Positions 49,811 through 60,539 of a stretch of 64,000 nucleotides of DNA are shown one piece after another. The notes beneath the pieces are model-generated. The model saw only the letters and a list, made by a program, of their open reading frames with translations, was not told the DNA's origin and searched no databases. The DNA comes from Acidovorax sp. NCPPB 4044. Its GTDB lineage: Bacteria; Pseudomonadota; Gammaproteobacteria; Burkholderiales; Burkholderiaceae_C. Both the position numbers and the translations under genes were made by a program. The stretch lies in contig NZ_JAMCOS010000001.1 in NCBI RefSeq assembly GCF_028069655.1, positions 402,001 to 466,000 of the forward strand. Direction: 5' to 3'. Each line of letters begins with the position of its first letter. Position 1 is the first letter of the stretch.

Positions 49811-50588
49811 CTTCGGCGCCCCCGGCGCCGCGCCCATGATCGATGCGCGCGGCCTGCACAAGGCCTTCGGCGGCCTGCCGGTGCTGCGCGATGTATCCCT
49901 CACCCTCGGCCGCGGCGAGACCGTGGCCGTGATCGGCCCTTCGGGTTCCGGCAAGAGCACCTTCCTGCGCTGCCTGAACCACCTGGAGACCATCGACCGC
50001 GGCCACATCGCCATCGAGGGCGAGGCGCTGGCCACCACCGATGCCGAGGGCCGCTGCCGCTACGTGCCCGAGGCCGATGTGCGCCGCATCGGCCGCCGCA
50101 TGGGCATGGTGTTCCAGTCGTTCAACCTGTTCCCGCACCTCACGGTGCTGGAGAACGTGATCGAGGCGCCTATGGTGGTCAAGGGCCTCGCGCGCCAGGC
50201 CGCCGTGCCGAACGCGCAGGCGCTGCTCGCCAAGGTGGGCCTGCTGGAGAAGCAGGACAGCTACCCCGCGCGCCTGTCGGGCGGGCAGAAGCAGCGCGTG
50301 GCCATCGCCCGCGCGCTGGCGATGGAGCCGGACATCCTGCTCTTCGACGAGCCCACCTCCGCCCTCGACCCCGAACTGACCGGCGAAGTGCTGCGCACCA
50401 TGCGCGCGCTGGCCCAGGAGCGCATGACCATGCTGGTGGTCACGCACGAGATGGGCTTCGCTCGCGAGGTGGCGAACCGGGTCGTGTTCATGGACCGGGG
50501 CGAGATCATCGAGTCCGCGCCCGCGGCGGAGTTCTTTGCGAGCCCCCGGCATGCGCGAACCCAGGCATTCCTTCGCAGCATGCTGTGA
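49791..50588 (+). CDS. Amino-acid ABC transporter, ATP-binding protein (GlnQ/HisP type)
   Basis: The 265-aa ATPase powers the importer. The Walker A site is GPSGSGKST, the signature LSGGQKQRVAIARAL, Walker B ILLFDEPTSALDP, and the switch histidine lies in VVTHEMGF. An insertion after Walker A (EGRCRYVPEADVRRI) is slightly longer than in GlnQ. It completes the operon. Confidence 0.95.
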   Translation: MHATTPDFGAPGAAPMIDARGLHKAFGGLPVLRDVSLTLGRGETVAVIGPSGSGKSTFLRCLNHLETIDRGHIAIEGEALATTDAEGRCRYVPEADVRRIGRRMGMVFQSFNLFPHLTVLENVIEAPMVVKGLARQAAVPNAQALLAKVGLLEKQDSYPARLSGGQKQRVAIARALAMEPDILLFDEPTSALDPELTGEVLRTMRALAQERMTMLVVTHEMGFAREVANRVVFMDRGEIIESAPAAEFFASPRHARTQAFLRSML

Positions 50589-50653
50589 CATGGCCGCCAC
50601 ACGAGGTGCAAACTGGTCCCGATAATCCAAGCCGCAGCCCGCGCAGCCTGTAG

Positions 50654-50722
50654 GGAGTGCTACTGAAAAAGTAGCGCTCCACGGCCTGTGGCGATAGCAA
50701 ACATCCATGCATGTATGTTTGC
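50654..50722. promoter_or_regulatory. Hairpin and 26-bp palindrome upstream of mlaF
   Basis: GGAGTGCTAC (50654-50663) pairs with GTAGCGCTCC (50671-50680) with one T-G wobble around TGAAAAA. Sixteen bases later comes a 26-bp palindrome (50697-50722), GCAAACAT-C-CATG/CATG-T-ATGTTTGC, with one mismatch per arm. The hairpin could end transcription of the amino-acid ABC operon, and the palindrome could be an operator for mla. Confidence 0.5.
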
Positions 50723-50795
50723 GTTACCATCGCTCGCACGGCAAATGGCCGCACCCGCGACAATCACGCCTTTTCCTGCTTTCCAACCTTTCCGC

Positions 50796-51632
50796 ATGTC
50801 CGAGTCCGCCCCCCTGGTCGAGCTGCGCAACGTCACGTTCTCGTATGGCGAGCGTCCGATCCTGCGCGATCTGTCGCTGACCATCCCGCGCGGGAAGGTC
50901 ACCGCGCTCATGGGCGCATCCGGCGGCGGCAAGACCACCGTGCTGCGCCTCATCGGTGGGCAGCAGATGGCCCAGCAGGGCGAGGTGCTGTTCGACGGCC
51001 AGGACGTGGCGCGCATGGACGCGGCCCAGCTCTACGCCGCGCGGCGCCGCATGGGCATGCTGTTCCAGTTCGGGGCCCTGTTCACCGACATGAGCGTGTT
51101 CGAGAACGTGGCCTTCCCGCTGCGCGAGCACACCGACCTCTCCGAGGCGCTGGTGCGCGACATCGTGCTCATGAAGCTGCAGGCCGTGGGCCTGCGCGGC
51201 GCGCGCGACCTCCTGCCCAGCCAGATCTCCGGCGGCATGGCGCGGCGCGTGGCGCTGGCCCGGGCCATCGCGCTCGACCCCGAGCTGATCCTCTACGACG
51301 AACCCTTCGCGGGGCTGGACCCGATCTCGCTCGGCACGGCCGCGCAGCTGATCCGGCAGCTCAACGACGCCATGGGCCTCACCACGCTCGTGGTCTCGCA
51401 CGACGTGGAGGAAACCTTCCGCGTGGCCGACCACGTGGTCATCCTGGGCCCCGGCGTGGTCGCGGCGCAGGGCACGCCCGACGAGGTGCGCGCCAGCACC
51501 GACCCGCTGGTGCACCAGTTCGTGCACGCGCTGCCCACGGGCCCCGTGCCATTCCACTACCCCGGCCCCACCGTGGCCGACGATTTCGGACCGCTGGGCA
51601 TCGGCAGCGGCACGGGCGGAGGTGCGCGATGA
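50796..51632 (+). CDS. mlaF: Phospholipid ABC transporter ATP-binding protein MlaF
   Basis: MlaF drives the MlaFEDB complex, which moves phospholipids between the inner and outer membrane and keeps the outer leaflet asymmetric. The 278-aa ATPase has Walker A GASGGGKTT, signature ISGGMARRVALARAI, and Walker B LILYDEPFAGLDP; the SGGM variant of the signature is typical for MlaF. ATG 50796 was preferred over an upstream in-frame start that would run through the palindrome. The stop overlaps mlaE (ATGA). Confidence 0.94.
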   Translation: MSESAPLVELRNVTFSYGERPILRDLSLTIPRGKVTALMGASGGGKTTVLRLIGGQQMAQQGEVLFDGQDVARMDAAQLYAARRRMGMLFQFGALFTDMSVFENVAFPLREHTDLSEALVRDIVLMKLQAVGLRGARDLLPSQISGGMARRVALARAIALDPELILYDEPFAGLDPISLGTAAQLIRQLNDAMGLTTLVVSHDVEETFRVADHVVILGPGVVAAQGTPDEVRASTDPLVHQFVHALPTGPVPFHYPGPTVADDFGPLGIGSGTGGGAR

Positions 51633-52411
51633 GCTGGTGGAAACCTTCGGACATCGGCTTCGCCACGCGCCGCGTGCTCGCGGACATCGGCCGCGCCGCG
51701 CGCCTGTTCGCGCGCCTCGTGGGCCTGGCCGGCCCCACCCTGCAGCGCTTCGGCCTGGTGCGCGACCAGCTGCACTTCCTGGGCAACTATTCGCTGTCGA
51801 TCATCGCCGTCTCGGGCCTGTTCGTCGGCTTCGTGCTGGGGCTGCAGGGCTACTATACGCTGCAGCGCTACGGGGCCTCCCAGGCCCTGGGCCTGCTGGT
51901 GGCGCTGTCGCTGGTGCGCGAACTCGGGCCCGTGGTGTCGGCGCTGCTGTTCGCCGGCCGCGCGGGCACCTCGCTCACGGCCGAGATCGGGCTCATGCGC
52001 GCGGGCGAGCAGCTCTCGGCCATGGAAATGATGGCCGTGGACCCGGTGCGCCGCATCCTCGCGCCGCGCTTCTGGGCCGGCGTGATCGCCATGCCGCTGC
52101 TGGCGGCCGTGTTCAGTGCCGTGGGCGTGATCGGCGGCTGGGTGGTCGGCGTGGTCATGCTGGGCGTGGACGGCGGCGCGTTCTGGGGCCAGATGCAGAG
52201 CGGCGTGGACGTGTGGGCCGACGTGGGCAACGGCGTGCTCAAGAGCTTCGTCTTCGGCGTCACGGTGACCTTCGTCGCGCTGCTGCAGGGCTATGTCGCC
52301 AAGCCCACGCCCGAGGGCGTGTCGCGGGCCACCACGCGCACCGTGGTGATGGCCTCGCTCGCGGTGCTGGGGCTGGATTTCCTGCTCACCGCCTGGATGT
52401 TCAGCATCTGA
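51629..52411 (+). CDS. mlaE: Phospholipid ABC transporter permease MlaE
   Basis: The 260-aa MlaE permease has an amphipathic N-terminus and five to six transmembrane helices, with the conserved RELGPVVSALLFAGRAGTSL and EQLSAMEMMAVDPVRRILAPRF coupling region. It pairs with MlaF inside the membrane. Overlaps mlaF by 4 bases; mlaD follows after 53 bp. Confidence 0.95.
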   Translation: MSWWKPSDIGFATRRVLADIGRAARLFARLVGLAGPTLQRFGLVRDQLHFLGNYSLSIIAVSGLFVGFVLGLQGYYTLQRYGASQALGLLVALSLVRELGPVVSALLFAGRAGTSLTAEIGLMRAGEQLSAMEMMAVDPVRRILAPRFWAGVIAMPLLAAVFSAVGVIGGWVVGVVMLGVDGGAFWGQMQSGVDVWADVGNGVLKSFVFGVTVTFVALLQGYVAKPTPEGVSRATTRTVVMASLAVLGLDFLLTAWMFSI

Positions 52412-52464
52412 GCCGCCGCCCACCGGTCCGCACGCAAGAACCCATCAAGAGAGAAACACACACC

Positions 52465-52953
52465 ATGCAGCACTCCAAGAACGATATCTGGGTCGGCCTG
52501 TTCGTCCTGCTGGGCGGCGCGGCCCTGCTCTTCCTCGCCCTGCAGTCGGCCAACCTGCTGCGCGTGCAGTGGCAGACCGGCTACCACGTGACGGCGCTCT
52601 TCGACAACATCGGCGGGCTCAAGCCCCAGGCCGCGGTCCGCAGCGCCGGCGTGGTCGTGGGCCGCGTGAACGCGATCGCCTTCGACGACAAGACCTTCCA
52701 GGCCCAGGTGACGCTGGAGATGGACAAGCGCTACGCCTTCCCCAAGGACAGCTCGCTCAAGATCCTCACCAACGGCCTGCTGGGCGACCAGTACATCGGC
52801 ATCCAGGCGGGTGCCGAGGAAAAGAACCTCACCGAGGGCGACCGCATCACGTCCACGCAGTCCGCCGTGGTGCTGGAGAACCTCATCAGCCAGTTCCTCT
52901 ATGGCAAGGCCGAGGAGGGCGGTGGGGCCTCTTCGGGCGGAGCCAAGAAATGA
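52465..52953 (+). CDS. mlaD: Phospholipid-binding MCE protein MlaD
   Basis: The 162-aa protein has one N-terminal membrane helix (about residues 9-27) and an MCE domain with VTALFDNIGGLKPQAAVRSAGVVVGRV, which forms a hexameric lipid ring on MlaE. The C-terminal tail is Gly-rich and short. ATG 52465; the stop overlaps mlaA by 4 bases. Confidence 0.95.
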   Translation: MQHSKNDIWVGLFVLLGGAALLFLALQSANLLRVQWQTGYHVTALFDNIGGLKPQAAVRSAGVVVGRVNAIAFDDKTFQAQVTLEMDKRYAFPKDSSLKILTNGLLGDQYIGIQAGAEEKNLTEGDRITSTQSAVVLENLISQFLYGKAEEGGGASSGGAKK

Positions 52954-53732
52954 CGACGACAACAATGACCAAGATGCTCCAAGATTTCCGGGCACCGTCC
53001 CTGCGCGGCAGTGCCTGCGCGGTGGCGGCGGCCCTCGTGCTGGCCGGCTGCGCCAGCGGGCCCAACGCCAATCCGCGCGACCCGCTCGAACCCTACAACC
53101 GCGGCATGACGCGGTTCAACGACACGGTCGACGAAATCATCCTGCGGCCCGTCGCCATCGCCTACACGGAGGTGACGCCGCCCCTGGTGCGCACGGGCGT
53201 GAGCAACTTCTTCGCGAACCTGGGCGACCTGTGGTCGTTCGTGAACAACGTGCTGCAGCTGCGCGGCGAGAGCGCGCTCAACAGCATCGCGCGGTTCAAC
53301 GTGAACACCGTGTTCGGCATGGGCGGCGTGTTCGACGTGGCCTCCGAGATGGGCATCGACCGCGCCAAGCAGGACTTCGGCCTCACGCTGGGCCGCTGGG
53401 GCGTGCCGACCGGGCCGTACCTCGTGCTGCCGCTGCTGGGCCCCTCCACGGTGCGCGACACCATCGCGCTGCCGGTCGACAGCAAGGGCAACCTGGTCAC
53501 CTACGTGGACCCGGTGTCCGACCGCAATGCGCTCTATGCGCTCAACATCGTGAACACGCGGGCCAACCTGCTGCGCGCGAGTTCCGTGCTGGACACGGCC
53601 GCGCTCGACAAGTACAGCTTCACGCGCGATGCCTACCTGCAGGTGCGCAACCAGGCGGCCCAGACCGATGCGCGCAGCGAAGAGCGCTACGACCAGGACG
53701 CCGGCAAGCTGCCCGAGGAGCCCGTGCGCTGA
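52950..53732 (+). CDS. mlaA: Outer-membrane lipoprotein MlaA (VacJ family)
   Basis: MlaA removes phospholipids from the outer leaflet of the outer membrane. The 260-aa product has a lipobox (LAGC) and the family blocks DPLEPYNRGMTRFND, NNVLQLRGESALNSIARF and PTGPYLVLPLLGPSTVRD. In beta-proteobacteria mlaA commonly sits inside the mla operon between mlaD and mlaC, as here. ATG 52950 overlaps the mlaD stop. Confidence 0.95.
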   Translation: MTTTTMTKMLQDFRAPSLRGSACAVAAALVLAGCASGPNANPRDPLEPYNRGMTRFNDTVDEIILRPVAIAYTEVTPPLVRTGVSNFFANLGDLWSFVNNVLQLRGESALNSIARFNVNTVFGMGGVFDVASEMGIDRAKQDFGLTLGRWGVPTGPYLVLPLLGPSTVRDTIALPVDSKGNLVTYVDPVSDRNALYALNIVNTRANLLRASSVLDTAALDKYSFTRDAYLQVRNQAAQTDARSEERYDQDAGKLPEEPVR

Positions 53733-53822
53733 GGCGCCCGGCAGGAGTTGCAGTTGCTTGCATCCGGGTACCCGCGAGACGCATGCCCCTGCGGCGCTGC
53801 ACCCAGAATGCATGAATGAACC

Positions 53823-53847
53823 GGTGTGCTCCGTTTCGGAGGGCACC
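53823..53847 (+). promoter_or_regulatory. Hairpin upstream of mlaC
   Basis: GGTGTGCTCCG and CGGAGGGCACC pair with one wobble and one mismatch around TTT. The gap between mlaA and mlaC is 133 bp, much longer than others in the operon, and this hairpin ends 18 bp before the mlaC start. No T-run follows. Confidence 0.35.
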
Positions 53848-53865
53848 ACAGAAAGGAAACGAACC

Positions 53866-54522
53866 ATGACGATGAACCGACGTACCCTGGGCCAGGCGGC
53901 CCTGTGCACCGCCGCGGTGCTGTGGCTGGGCCTGCCGGTCGCCGCCCTGGCGGCCGAAGAGGCGCCGGATGCGCTGGTCAAGCGCCTGTCCACCGATGTG
54001 CTGGAGACGGTGCGCAGCGACAAGAGCATCAAGGCCGGCGACGTGAACAAGATCACCGCGCTGGTCGACAAGACGATCCTGCCGCACGTGAACTTCCGCC
54101 GCATGACCGCCGCGGCCGTCGGTCCGGGCTGGCGCCAGGCCACCCCCAACCAGCAGGCACGCCTGCAGGACGAGTTCAAGACGCTGCTCGTGCGCACCTA
54201 TTCGGGCGCCCTGAGCCAGGTGAACGATCTCTCCATCCAGGTCAAGCCGCTGCGCGCGGGTGCCGACGACAAGGACGTGCTGGTCCGCTCCGAGATCCTG
54301 GGACGCGGCGATCCCATCCAGCTCGACTACCGCCTGGAGAAAACCCCCGGCGACGGCGCCGGCTGGAAGATCTACAACCTCAACGTGATGGGCGTGTGGC
54401 TGGTGGAAACCTACCGCACGCAGTTCGCGCAGGAGATCAACACCAAGGGTGTGGATGGCCTGATCGAATCGCTGGCCGCGCGCAACAAGGCCAACGCCTC
54501 CGGTCCCGGCAAGGCCGGCTGA
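53866..54522 (+). CDS. mlaC: Periplasmic phospholipid carrier MlaC
   Basis: The 218-aa protein has a cleavable signal peptide ending near ALAAEE and the MlaC/Ttg2D fold with TILPHVNFRRMTAAAVGPGWR and FKTLLVRTYSGAL. It carries phospholipids across the periplasm between MlaA and MlaD. ATG 53866 has AAAGGAAA in front of it. Confidence 0.94.
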   Translation: MTMNRRTLGQAALCTAAVLWLGLPVAALAAEEAPDALVKRLSTDVLETVRSDKSIKAGDVNKITALVDKTILPHVNFRRMTAAAVGPGWRQATPNQQARLQDEFKTLLVRTYSGALSQVNDLSIQVKPLRAGADDKDVLVRSEILGRGDPIQLDYRLEKTPGDGAGWKIYNLNVMGVWLVETYRTQFAQEINTKGVDGLIESLAARNKANASGPGKAG

Positions 54523-54548
54523 TCGGCCCGCGCGCGACGACGACCGCC

Positions 54549-54821
54549 ATGCTGGTCCTCCCCACCGAGCTGACCCACCGGCAGGCCGAGGCCTGCCTGC
54601 GCATGCTGCTGCAGGGGCTCAAGGCGCACCGCGACGAGATCCTCGTGGTGGACGCGGCCCCGCTGGTGGATTTCGATTCTTCGGCGCTCGCGGTGCTGCT
54701 CGAATGCCGGCGCGCCGCGCTGCTGGAGAACAAGCGCTTCGAGGTCAAGGGCCTGCCGGACGGCATGGCCAAGCTGGCCGGCCTGTACGGCGTCGGCGAG
54801 TTGCTGCCCACCGCGGCCTGA
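54549..54821 (+). CDS. mlaB: STAS-domain protein MlaB
   Basis: The 90-aa cytoplasmic STAS-domain protein regulates MlaF by binding to it. The conserved segment is DAAPLVDFDSSALAVLLECRR, which contains the DSS motif. It lies 26 bp after mlaC. The short length is normal for MlaB. Confidence 0.88.
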   Translation: MLVLPTELTHRQAEACLRMLLQGLKAHRDEILVVDAAPLVDFDSSALAVLLECRRAALLENKRFEVKGLPDGMAKLAGLYGVGELLPTAA

Positions 54822-54912
54822 TCCGCTGCGCACCCGCGGCAGGGTGCGGCGCAAGGCTGCTCGGGCACCGGCGGGCGCGCCGCGCGCCCAGCCCGTAAAA
54901 TGCCCGGCTCCC

Positions 54913-55890
54913 ATGCCTGCAGTTTCCTTCCAGTCCGTCTCCAAGACCTATTCCACGCCCAAAGGTCCGTTCCAGGCGCTCGACAGCGTGAGCCTGGACA
55001 TCGAGGAGGGCGAGTTCTTCGGCCTCCTCGGGCCGAATGGCGCGGGCAAGACCACCCTGATCAGCATCCTCGCCGGCTTGGCGCGTGCCTCCAGCGGGCG
55101 TGTGCTCGTGCAGGGCCACGACGTGCAGGCCGATTTCGCCGCCGCGCGCCGGCAGCTCGGCATCGTGCCGCAGGAGCTGGTGTTCGATCCGTTCTTCAAC
55201 GTGCGCGAGGCACTGCGCATCCAGTCCGGCTATTTCGGCGTGAAGAACAACGGTGCCTGGATCGACGAGCTGCTGGAGGCCCTCGGGCTGGCCGACAAGG
55301 CCACCGCCAACATGCGCCAGCTCTCGGGCGGCATGAAGCGCCGCGTGCTGGTGGCGCAGGCGCTGGTGCACAAGCCGCCCATCATCGTGCTGGACGAGCC
55401 CACGGCCGGCGTCGATGTGGAACTGCGCCAGACCCTCTGGCACTTCATCGCGCGGCTCAACAAGGCGGGCCATACCGTGCTGCTCACCACCCATTACCTC
55501 GAAGAGGCCGAGGCGCTGTGCCAGCGCATCGCGATGCTCAAGCGCGGCCGGACGATCGCGCTCTCGACCACGTCCGACCTGCTGCATGCGGCGTCCACGA
55601 ACGTGCTGCGCTTCAAGACCGACGACACGCTGCCGCCTTCGCTGGCCGGCACCGCACGCGTCACGGGCCGCGTGGTCCAGATGCCCGCGCAGGACGCCGC
55701 CGAGATCGAGCGCCTGCTGGCCGCGCTGCGCGCCGCGGGCGTGGGCGTGCACGACATCGAGATCCGCAAGGCGGACCTGGAGGACGTGTTCCTCAACCTG
55801 ATGGCCGAGGGCCGCTACCCCGATCCGGCGCATGCGCCGGCACCGGCCGGCGAGCCCGAGGAAACGCCCGAAGGCGGGGTGCGGCTATGA
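54913..55890 (+). CDS. ABC-2 type transporter, ATP-binding protein (YadG-like)
   Basis: This 325-aa ATPase belongs to the ABC-2 exporter group. Walker A is GPNGAGKTT, the signature LSGGMKRRVLVAQAL and Walker B IIVLDEPTAGVD. The C-terminal 60 residues form the extra domain seen in such exporters, with a Pro/Glu/Gly-rich tail. It sits after mlaB, the same place as in many Burkholderiales. The exported substrate is unknown. Confidence 0.9.
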   Translation: MPAVSFQSVSKTYSTPKGPFQALDSVSLDIEEGEFFGLLGPNGAGKTTLISILAGLARASSGRVLVQGHDVQADFAAARRQLGIVPQELVFDPFFNVREALRIQSGYFGVKNNGAWIDELLEALGLADKATANMRQLSGGMKRRVLVAQALVHKPPIIVLDEPTAGVDVELRQTLWHFIARLNKAGHTVLLTTHYLEEAEALCQRIAMLKRGRTIALSTTSDLLHAASTNVLRFKTDDTLPPSLAGTARVTGRVVQMPAQDAAEIERLLAALRAAGVGVHDIEIRKADLEDVFLNLMAEGRYPDPAHAPAPAGEPEETPEGGVRL

Positions 55891-55937
55891 GCGGCAACGA
55901 CGACATGGCCGCGCGCGGCGCGGAGGTGATCCTGTGA
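55887..55937 (+). CDS. 16-codon micro-ORF bridging the two ABC-2 genes
   Basis: An ATG overlaps the ATPase stop (ATGA at 55887-55890) and its own stop overlaps the permease GTG (GTGA at 55934-55937). The peptide would be MSGNDDMAARGAEVIL. Such an arrangement could pass ribosomes from one gene to the next. It may equally be a chance frame, or the remains of a former permease start. Confidence 0.35.
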   Translation: MSGNDDMAARGAEVIL

Positions 55938-56689
55938 ACGGCTGGCAGACCCTGTTCTACAAGGAGGTGCTGCGGTTCTGGAAAGTGAGCTTCCAGACCA
56001 TCGCGGCGCCCGTGCTCACGGCCGTGCTCTACCTGCTGATCTTCGGCCACGTGCTCGAAGACCACGTGAAGGTCTACGACCGCCTGAGCTACACGGCCTT
56101 CCTCGTGCCCGGCCTCGTGATGATGAGCGTGCTGCAGAACGCCTTCGCCAACAGCTCGTCGAGCCTGATCCAGAGCAAGATCATGGGCAACCTCGTGTTC
56201 GTGCTGCTCGCCCCGCTGTCGCACTGGGCCTGGTTCTTCGCGTACGTGGGCTCGTCCGCGCTGCGCGGGCTGGTGGTGGGGCTGGGCGTGTTCATCGCCA
56301 CGCTGGGCTTCGCGCGGCCCGAGTTCGCCGCGCCGCTGTGGATCGCCGCGTTCGCGCTGCTGGGCGCGGCGCTGCTGGCCACGCTGGGGCTCATCGCGGG
56401 GCTGTGGGCCGACAAGTTCGACCAGATGGCGGCCTTCCAGAATTTCATCATCGTGCCCATGACGTTCCTCTCGGGCGTGTTCTATTCCATCCAGTCGCTG
56501 CCGCCGTTCTGGCAGACCGTGAGCCACCTGAACCCGTTCTTCTACATGATCGACGGCTTCCGCTACGGCTTCTTCGGGCAGAGCGACACCTCTCCGTGGC
56601 TGAGCCTGGCCATCGTGGGCGGCGCCTGGCTGGCCGTGAGCGCGCTGGCGGTGCACCTGCTGCGCACGGGCTACAAGATCCGCCATTGA
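55934..56689 (+). CDS. ABC-2 type transporter, permease (YadH-like)
   Basis: The 251-aa inner-membrane protein has six predicted membrane helices and the ABC-2 permease motifs AFLVPGLVMMSVLQNAF and FIIVPMTFLSGVFYSIQSLP. It works with the preceding ATPase. The start is GTG 55934, which gives NGWQTLFYKEVLRFWK as the N-terminal amphipathic helix. Confidence 0.9.
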   Translation: MNGWQTLFYKEVLRFWKVSFQTIAAPVLTAVLYLLIFGHVLEDHVKVYDRLSYTAFLVPGLVMMSVLQNAFANSSSSLIQSKIMGNLVFVLLAPLSHWAWFFAYVGSSALRGLVVGLGVFIATLGFARPEFAAPLWIAAFALLGAALLATLGLIAGLWADKFDQMAAFQNFIIVPMTFLSGVFYSIQSLPPFWQTVSHLNPFFYMIDGFRYGFFGQSDTSPWLSLAIVGGAWLAVSALAVHLLRTGYKIRH

Positions 56690-56781
56690 GCGGACGGCCG
56701 GCAGCCCGTGCGCCCCGCGCGGGCGGCGGGCCGGCCCATCCCGATCCCGACCTCCTCCCCCATTTCCCGCAAAGGCCCTCG

Positions 56782-57030
56782 ATGAACGCAGACCAACTCA
56801 AAGAACTGATCCGTGCGGGCCTGCCCTGCGAACATCTGCAGCTCGAAGGCGACGGGCGCCACTGGTACGCGACCATCGTGTCGGCCGAGTTCGAGGGCAA
56901 GCGCGCCATCCAGCGCCACCAGCGCGTGTACGCCACGCTCGGCAGCCGCATGCAGACCGACGAGGTGCATGCGCTGTCGATGAAGACCTACACCCCCGCC
57001 GAGTGGGCCGCGCTGCCGCAGGAAGACTGA
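56782..57030 (+). CDS. BolA family protein (IbaG/YrbA-like)
   Basis: The 82-aa BolA-family protein is of the short IbaG type, found before murA and after the mla genes in Proteobacteria. Residues RHQRVYATLG carry the expected conserved His and basic patch, and the family ends with HALSMKTYTPAEW. It partners monothiol glutaredoxins for iron-sulfur transfer. Confidence 0.9.
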   Translation: MNADQLKELIRAGLPCEHLQLEGDGRHWYATIVSAEFEGKRAIQRHQRVYATLGSRMQTDEVHALSMKTYTPAEWAALPQED

Positions 57031-57043
57031 AGGCGGCGGCTGG

Positions 57044-57090
57044 TTTGCTCATATTTTGATAGCAAACTTTTCAATGAATCCGGCGGCATA
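57044..57090 (+). repeat. Dispersed ~50-bp element, copy G
   Basis: TTTGCT (57044-57049) pairs with AGCAAA (57061-57066) around an AT-rich loop. CTTTTCAATG, AAT and CCGGCGGCATAAG complete the unit; the final GGAG is replaced by AAG. It lies between the bolA-family gene and murA. Confidence 0.85.
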
Positions 57091-57128
57091 AGCCTTCTTT
57101 CACCCAAAATACAAGGCCAATCCAAGCC

Positions 57129-58438
<1,310 letters not shown>

Positions 58439-58442
<4 letters not shown>

Positions 58443-59098
58443 CGACCAACGACGACGTGATCACACTGGCCCTCTCGAAGGGCCGAATCTTCGAAGAAAC
58501 CCTGCCGCTGCTGGCGGCCGCCGGCATCGAGGTGCTGGAAGACCCCGAGACATCGCGCAAGCTCATCCTGCCCACCAACCGGCCGGAGGTGCGCGTGGTG
58601 CTGGTGCGCGCGAGCGACGTGCCCACCTATGTGCAGTACGGCGGCGCCGACGTCGGCGTGACCGGCAAGGACACGCTCATCGAGCACGGCGGCCAGGGCC
58701 TCTACCAGCCGCTGGACCTCCGGATCGCGCGGTGCCGCGTGAGTGTGGCCGTGCGCAACGATTTCGACTACGCCAGCGCGGTGAAGCGGGGATCGCGGCT
58801 GGACATCGCCACCAAATACACCACCATCGCGCGCGAATTCTTCGCGGCCAAGGGCGTGCACGTGGACATGATCAAGCTCTACGGCAGCATGGAACTGGCC
58901 CCGCTCACCGGTCTGGCCGACGCCATCGTGGACCTGGTCTCCACGGGCAACACGCTGCGCGCCAACGGCCTGGTGGAGGTGGAGCACATCATGGACATCA
59001 GCTCCCACCTGGTCGTGAACCAGGCCGCGCTCAAGCTCAAGCGCGAGCCGCTGCGCCGGATCATCGACGCCTTCGCCGGCGCGATCCGCACCGATTGA
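58439..59098 (+). CDS. hisG: ATP phosphoribosyltransferase, short form
   Basis: HisG catalyses the first step of histidine synthesis. At 219 aa this is the short form, which needs the regulatory subunit HisZ encoded elsewhere. Motifs [29 protein letters not shown] and [18 protein letters not shown] are normal. ATGA overlap with murA. Confidence 0.96.
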
Positions 59099-59126
59099 CC
59101 GACCGACAGATTTCCGGAGATTCACC

Positions 59127-60455
59127 ATGGAATGGACAGCAGCCCCCGCCCGGCTGGCGACGGCCTCCGCCGACTTCGAGGCCGACTTCGCCGCGTGCCT
59201 GCACTGGTCCGCCGAAACCGATGCCGCCATCGAGCAGCGCGTGGCCGACATCCTGGCCGACGTGCAGGCGCGCGGCGATGCGGCCGTGCTGGAGTACACG
59301 GAGCGTTTCGACGGCCTGCCCGCGGATTCCGTGGCGGCGCTGGAGCTTTCGCAGGCCGAGCTGAAGGCCGCCTTCGATGCACTGCCGCCGGTGCAGCGCG
59401 AGGCGCTCCAGGCCGCTGCGCACCGGGTGCGCAAGTACCACGAGGCGCAGAAGAAGGCGAGCGGCGAGAGCTGGAGCTACCGCGACGAGGACGGCACGCT
59501 GCTCGGGCAGAAGGTGACGCCGCTCGACCGCGTGGGCATCTACGTGCCGGGCGGCAAGGCGGCCTACCCGTCGAGCGTGCTCATGAACGCCATCCCGGCG
59601 CACGTGGCCGGCGTGCAGGACATCGTCATGGTCGTGCCCACGCCGCGCGGCGAGAAGAACCCGCTCGTGCTGGCGGCGGCCTACGTGGCCGGCGTGAGCC
59701 GGGCCTTCACCCTCGGCGGCGCGCAGGCCGTGGCCGCGCTGGCCTACGGCACCGCCACGGTGCCGAAGGTGGACAAGATCACCGGCCCGGGCAATGCCTA
59801 TGTGGCCAGCGCCAAGAAGCGGGTGTTCGGCACCGTGGGCATCGACATGATCGCCGGCCCGAGCGAGATCCTCGTGCTGGCCGACGGCACCACGCCGCCC
59901 GACTGGGTGGCCATGGACCTCTTCAGCCAGGCCGAGCACGACGAGCTGGCCCAGTCGATCCTGCTGTGCCCCGATGCGGCCTATATCGACGCCGTGCAGC
60001 GCGAGATCGACCGGTTGCTGCCCACGATGCCGCGCGCGGAGATCATCGCCAAGAGCCTCAGCGGCCGTGGCGCGCTGATCCTCACGCGGGACATGGAAGA
60101 AGCCTGCGCGATCAGCAACCGCATCGCGCCGGAGCACCTGGAGGTGTCGAGCCGCGACCCGCACCGCTGGGAGCCGCTGCTGCGCCACGCGGGCGCGATC
60201 TTCCTGGGGGCCTACACCAGCGAGAGCCTGGGCGACTACTGCGCCGGCCCCAACCACGTGCTGCCCACCAGCGGCACGGCGCGCTTCTCGTCGCCGCTGG
60301 GCGTCTACGACTTCCAGAAGCGCAGCAGCCTCATCGAGGTGAGCGAGCAGGGCGCGCAGACGCTGGGCGCCATCGCCAGCGTGCTGGCGCATGGCGAGGG
60401 CCTGCAGGCGCATGCGCGCGCGGCCGAGATGCGCCTGAAGCAGCCCCGGTCCTGA
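59127..60455 (+). CDS. hisD: Histidinol dehydrogenase
   Basis: HisD performs the last two oxidations of histidine synthesis. The 442-aa protein has the NAD site and the zinc/substrate residues in [27 protein letters not shown] and [15 protein letters not shown], plus the C-terminal [14 protein letters not shown]. It is 28 bp after hisG. The next his gene (hisC) is displaced by 2.4 kb. Confidence 0.97.
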   Translation: MEWTAAPARLATASADFEADFAACLHWSAETDAAIEQRVADILADVQARGDAAVLEYTERFDGLPADSVAALELSQAELKAAFDALPPVQREALQAAAHRVRKYHEAQKKASGESWSYRDEDGTLLGQKVTPLDRVGIYVPGGKAAYPSSVLMNAIPAHVAGVQDIVMVVPTPRGEKNPLVLAAAYVAGVSRAFTLGGAQAVAALAYGTATVPKVDKITGPGNAYVASAKKRVFGTVGIDMIAGPSEILVLADGTTPPDWVAMDLFSQAEHDELAQSILLCPDAAYIDAVQREIDRLLPTMPRAEIIAKSLSGRGALILTRDMEEACAISNRIAPEHLEVSSRDPHRWEPLLRHAGAIFLGAYTSESLGDYCAGPNHVLPTSGTARFSSPLGVYDFQKRSSLIEVSEQGAQTLGAIASVLAHGEGLQAHARAAEMRLKQPRS

Positions 60456-60539
60456 GCCGGCGCTGCCTGGATGCCGGGGAATGGGTGCCGAGGCTGGTAT
60501 GGTCCATTGCGAATGCTGGGTTAATCGGAAGAGGTCTGC

